A DNA stretch of 7,330 bases, taken from contig JANXVQ010000113.1 of the NCBI GenBank assembly GCA_025351545.1, forward strand, positions 1 to 7,330, read 5' to 3'. The notes below the pieces were generated by a model. That model worked only from the letters and a program-made list of their open reading frames with translations. It had not been told where the DNA came from and did not search any database. Shown here in pieces: positions 4,937 to 7,330 of this stretch. Each line of letters begins with the position of its first letter. Position 1 is the first letter of the stretch. The stretch comes from Spirosoma sp. (GTDB lineage: Bacteria; Bacteroidota; Bacteroidia; Cytophagales; Spirosomataceae). The translations under genes and the position numbers were made by a program.

Positions 4937-5998
4937 ATGAATATTGCTAGATTTACTTATCACTCCATAACTGGTTCACGTATGCAATCGTTTCCGCTAA
5001 GTATAACAGTACTCGCTATTTGCCTTTCTGTGAAGGTCTCTGCGCAGAGTCAGGTTATCACTCCCGATAATCAGGTCGTTAGTTTTCAGTCGCCTAATGG
5101 AACCAATAATTTATTTATTGGCCAGAGCACCAGCGCTGTAATTGGAGGAACCTATAACACATTCATGGGTAGCCAGGCTGGACAGGGCAATACAAGTGGA
5201 TCATATAATACATATTTTGGGTATAAAGCGGGTTTTCCCAATACTACTGGTAGCCACAATACATTTATTGGTTATGAAGCTGGCAAACTGAATACGGATG
5301 GCAATGACAATGTATTTATCGGGTACAATGCCGGGCAGGGCAGCCGTCGTGGTCTTCGTAATCTCATGATCGGACCCAATGCCGGAGTCGATGGTACAGA
5401 TGGTCAGGATAATACGTTGCTGGGCGCTAATGCGGTTGGTGTTGGCGTGGGATTAGCTAATGCAACCGCCATCGGAGCAAACGCCCGAGTACTGAGCAGT
5501 AACGCAATGGTATTGGGTAACAATGTAAACGTTGGTATTGGTACGTCGACCCCGCAAAATCGACTCGAACTAACTGCCGGTACAGATGGCCGGAGTGGAT
5601 TACGGTTGACTAACTTAACGGCCAACTCGCCTACGTCTGAAGCAACTGCTGGTAAGTTTCTGACCGTCAATAACAAAGGTGACGTTATGTTATCCGGCAA
5701 ATTGTCGGCGTTGGCGATGCAGGTACAGCCAGCGTCCGAACGCCAATGGGCTGATTATGTATTTGCCCCATCTTACCACCTTCAGCCGCTGTCTGAAGTA
5801 GAAAAGTACGTTCAGCAGAACAAGCATCTACCAGGAATACCAGCCGCCAGCGAGATGGTAAAACAAGGTGTTGATCTGACAACGTTGCTGGCGACATTGG
5901 TACAAAAGAATGAAGAATTAACGCTTCATTTGATTAAGCAGCAAAAACGCATCGAGCGTTTGGAACAACGGAATAATCAGCTTCGTAAAAAGAAATAA
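4937..5998 (+). CDS. Exported repeat protein with YadA-head-like repeats and coiled-coil tail
   Basis: The 353-residue protein has a signal peptide whose core is LSITVLAICLSVKVSA (21-36), with probable cleavage before QSQ. Five 17-residue repeats follow (74-158; consensus NTFIGYxAGxxNTxGSx) with degenerate flanking copies, like beta-roll heads of trimeric adhesins and phage tail fibres. Next is NVNVGIGTSTPQNRLEL (196-212), the GIGTxxP motif frequent in Bacteroidota surface proteins. The C-terminus is conserved in style (WADYVFAPSYHLQPLSEVEK, then NKHLPGIPAASE, 271-306) and ends in a basic coiled coil (about 316-353). No type IX sorting domain or outer-membrane anchor is seen, so the final location is uncertain. 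ATG 4937 has GGGAG six bases upstream and supplies Arg5 and Arg15 ahead of the hydrophobic core; ATG 4982 is the alternative. The ligand is unknown. Confidence 0.8.
   Translation: MNIARFTYHSITGSRMQSFPLSITVLAICLSVKVSAQSQVITPDNQVVSFQSPNGTNNLFIGQSTSAVIGGTYNTFMGSQAGQGNTSGSYNTYFGYKAGFPNTTGSHNTFIGYEAGKLNTDGNDNVFIGYNAGQGSRRGLRNLMIGPNAGVDGTDGQDNTLLGANAVGVGVGLANATAIGANARVLSSNAMVLGNNVNVGIGTSTPQNRLELTAGTDGRSGLRLTNLTANSPTSEATAGKFLTVNNKGDVMLSGKLSALAMQVQPASERQWADYVFAPSYHLQPLSEVEKYVQQNKHLPGIPAASEMVKQGVDLTTLLATLVQKNEELTLHLIKQQKRIERLEQRNNQLRKKK
5156..5410 (+). repeat. Five in-frame 51-bp coding repeats
   Basis: Units start at 5156, 5207, 5258, 5309 and 5360. Each encodes 17 residues beginning Asn and carrying I/M/F-G and A-G at fixed positions. 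The DNA copies have diverged, so the repeat is clear in protein but poor in nucleotides. This suggests old duplication rather than recent slippage. Confidence 0.85.
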
Positions 5999-6010
5999 AT
6001 AGCGAAGATC

Positions 6011-6066
6011 AACAGTAAAGGGGTGAATGAAGTATCTAACCTACTTCATTCATCCCCTTTACTGTT
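6011..6066. terminator. Long hairpin between convergent genes
   Basis: The arm 6011-6034 (starting AACAGTAAAGGGG) pairs with 6042-6066 over about 24 bp with one bulged A and a 7-base loop. It lies 12 bp after the repeat-protein stop and 4 bp beyond the transporter stop. It therefore probably ends or protects both transcripts. No long T run follows on either strand, so it may be a 3'-end stabiliser rather than a classical intrinsic terminator. Confidence 0.75.
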
Positions 6067-6070
6067 TCGG

Positions 6071-7276
6071 TTATGCGGCTTGTATAGCCAGCCAGACATT
6101 CCAGAGACCCAGCACCGCCGTGACAACGACAACCAAGCCCATAGCGAGATTTTGTCCCACCGAGTTTCGATACGTGTCACCCAGTAAGGTTTTGTTATTG
6201 ACGGCTATGAATAGAAAAATGGTTACGAAGGGTAATAAAATGCCGTTGATGGCCTGAACAGCCACAATAACCGGAATGGGTGTTACATTGAGTAAGCCAA
6301 ACGTCAGGCCAGTGCCCAGAACCACAAGCCAGATGGCACGGTAGGTAGGCGAATTTTTGCGAACGCCCAGCAGACTGCTTGCCGTGACTGCAGCCGCCAA
6401 AGGTGCCGTTAAAGATGACGCAAACCCGGCGGCAAACAAACCAAAAGCAAACAATGATCCTGCCCAGATACCTAATCGGTCGGTTAACACCTGTGCCATG
6501 TGCGGGTACGTAAAATCGCCGGGAATGAGTAATCCCGCAAGCAATAGCACAACCGAAATGATGCCGCCCAGAATGACCGCTACCCAAATGCCCAATCGCA
6601 TTTCGCTTAAGGACTGCCCATCCGATGCTCCTGCCGGAACAATACTTGAGCCGAAAAACAGGTTGTAGGGGACGATCGTGGTGCCAATTAACCCATTTAT
6701 GAGTAGGAGAGAGCCCGATGGAATACTTGGTGTAACCAGTGCCGCCGTCAGGGCTGCCGGAGTGACGGGCGTACCAAAAGCCACGTAGACAAAGGCACCG
6801 CCCATTACAAAAACAATTATACCCAAAAAGTTAGCCAGCCCCTGCGTTGAGCCAATCCACAACAGGATAATACAAACCAGCCCGAAACCAATGGTTAGCG
6901 TTGGGACGGGCATACCTGTCAGCAGGGCGAGTCCCGCTACAGCGCCCAGAATGTTACCAGCCTGGTAGGCTGAGCAGCCCAGAAAAATAGCCAGAAAGAG
7001 CGACCAGGCTACCCAACGCCCCCGTGTACCCGTATACGTTTTTGTGATAATTTGACCAAGGTCGTACCCCGTGGCGATGGTGATGCGGGCGGCTGCTTCC
7101 TGTAGCCAGACTGTGCCCAGTGTCGCAAATGTTAATACCCAGAGGAGTTGAAGTCCGTAGGCCGACCCGGCTATGGCACAGGCGGTTACAGAGCCAGGGC
7201 CAATAAATGCAGCCGAAATAACCGACCAGAATAATATACTGCCAAGACCAGAGCGAAGGGAGAGGGATTTGGGCAC
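6071..7276 (-). CDS. Nramp-fold (SLC11-like) transporter with non-canonical metal site
   Basis: The 401-residue inner-membrane protein has about 11 hydrophobic segments (near 13-34, 41-63, 88-120, 126-143, 149-169, 188-212, 228-251, 268-302, 312-331, 334-358, 378-399), as in the LeuT-fold Nramp family. Family features are the broken first helix (AAFIGPGSVTACAIAG, 22-37), WLQEAAARI (57-65), the broken sixth helix (TTIVPYNLFFGSS, 199-211) and QAINGILLPF (341-350). Canonical Nramp Mn/Fe transporters have DPGN and MPH at the two breaks. Here these read GPGS (26-29) and VPY (202-204), so four usual motif residues are replaced. Many bacterial Nramp-like proteins with GPG in helix 1 exist, as I recall, without known substrate. 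No mntH symbol is given for that reason. The start is GTG; an in-frame TAA upstream and no intervening ATG support it. Its promoter would lie at or beyond the right edge. Confidence 0.88.
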   Translation of the reverse strand: MPKSLSLRSGLGSILFWSVISAAFIGPGSVTACAIAGSAYGLQLLWVLTFATLGTVWLQEAAARITIATGYDLGQIITKTYTGTRGRWVAWSLFLAIFLGCSAYQAGNILGAVAGLALLTGMPVPTLTIGFGLVCIILLWIGSTQGLANFLGIIVFVMGGAFVYVAFGTPVTPAALTAALVTPSIPSGSLLLINGLIGTTIVPYNLFFGSSIVPAGASDGQSLSEMRLGIWVAVILGGIISVVLLLAGLLIPGDFTYPHMAQVLTDRLGIWAGSLFAFGLFAAGFASSLTAPLAAAVTASSLLGVRKNSPTYRAIWLVVLGTGLTFGLLNVTPIPVIVAVQAINGILLPFVTIFLFIAVNNKTLLGDTYRNSVGQNLAMGLVVVVTAVLGLWNVWLAIQAA

Positions 7277-7330
7277 GTTTGAAAATGATGACCGGGTCGC
7301 CGGTGCGATGATGAGTTATAAATGATAAAG
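7277..7330 (-). other. Upstream region of the transporter gene (cut by window edge)
   Basis: It contains ACCGG-GTCG-CCGGT (7291-7304), a GC-rich 5-bp dyad just before the GTG start. It shows no clear -7 box or Shine-Dalgarno sequence. It is too short to judge whether the dyad is an operator. Confidence 0.3.

Noticed and set aside
4745..4963. Minus-strand open frame of 72 codons with a hydrophobic product
   Set aside because: GTG start inside the repeat-protein gene, AT-rich low-complexity content, crosses the 4831-4878 hairpin, and has no recognisable motif.
5156..5410. CRISPR-like array
   Set aside because: The repeats are in-frame protein repeats with a 51-bp period and diverged DNA, with no spacers or cas genes.
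5404..5897. Minus-strand open frames opposite the repeat protein
   Set aside because: Antisense shadows of a real, repeat-bearing gene; no start context or motifs.
5750..5998. C-terminal self-cleaving peptidase S74 chaperone, as in phage tail fibres
   Set aside because: The tail lacks the S74 catalytic pattern I would expect and instead shows the Bacteroidota WADYVF...LPGIP module with a coiled coil.
6195..6668. Open frames on both strands inside the transporter gene
   Set aside because: Frame shadows of a long membrane-protein gene; Cys/His/Arg-rich or Ala/Pro-rich translations without family features.

Overview
The window looks like chromosomal DNA of a Bacteroidota member, most likely Cytophagales of the Spirosoma/Fibrella type. 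This is inference from several signs. There are few Shine-Dalgarno sequences. Two genes have perfect TAnnTTTG -7 promoter boxes. Protein styles are typical of the group: GIGTxxP surface proteins with a WADYVF...NKHLPGIP tail, an EtfA with an ACSKPVSD segment, and a DUF151 nuclease-like protein with a UVR motif.

Layout. Positions 1-139 hold the 3' end of a transposase gene (about 42 codons, cut by the window edge) and probably the right end of its insertion sequence. Sixty bases further on, a plus-strand gene (199-705) encodes an exported PPC/DUF296-domain protein. It shares a strong bidirectional terminator (708-739) with the convergent DUF151/UVR gene (758-1354, minus). Upstream of that gene, on the same strand, are etfA (1456-2418) and etfB (2515-3252), transcribed in the order etfB, etfA, DUF151. 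The two spacers around etfA carry small repeated AGTCGT-type motifs. A spacer of about 170 bp between divergent genes (3253-3422) separates etfB from a small TPR protein gene (3423-3752, plus) and holds two striking palindromes. A lipoprotein of unrecognised family (3789-4595, minus) follows. Next is a gene-free, AT-rich stretch of about 340 bp with a large imperfect hairpin. A plus-strand gene (4937-5998) then encodes an exported repeat protein with five 17-residue repeats and a coiled-coil tail. A 24-bp-stem hairpin (6011-6066) separates it from a convergent gene (6071-7276, minus) for an Nramp-fold transporter whose metal-binding motifs are altered.

How the genes fit together. EtfB and EtfA form one heterodimeric FAD protein that collects electrons from dehydrogenases such as acyl-CoA dehydrogenases; neither those partners nor ETF-quinone oxidoreductase lie in the window. 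The other genes look like independent housekeeping, envelope and transport functions, and nothing suggests one integrated system.

I found no convincing new multi-gene system. The points most worth following up are the Nramp-like transporter lacking the canonical Asp/Asn and Met/His motif residues, the palindromes upstream of etfB and the TPR gene, the probable leaderless GTG start of the DUF151 gene, and the exported PPC-domain protein next to the insertion-sequence remnant.
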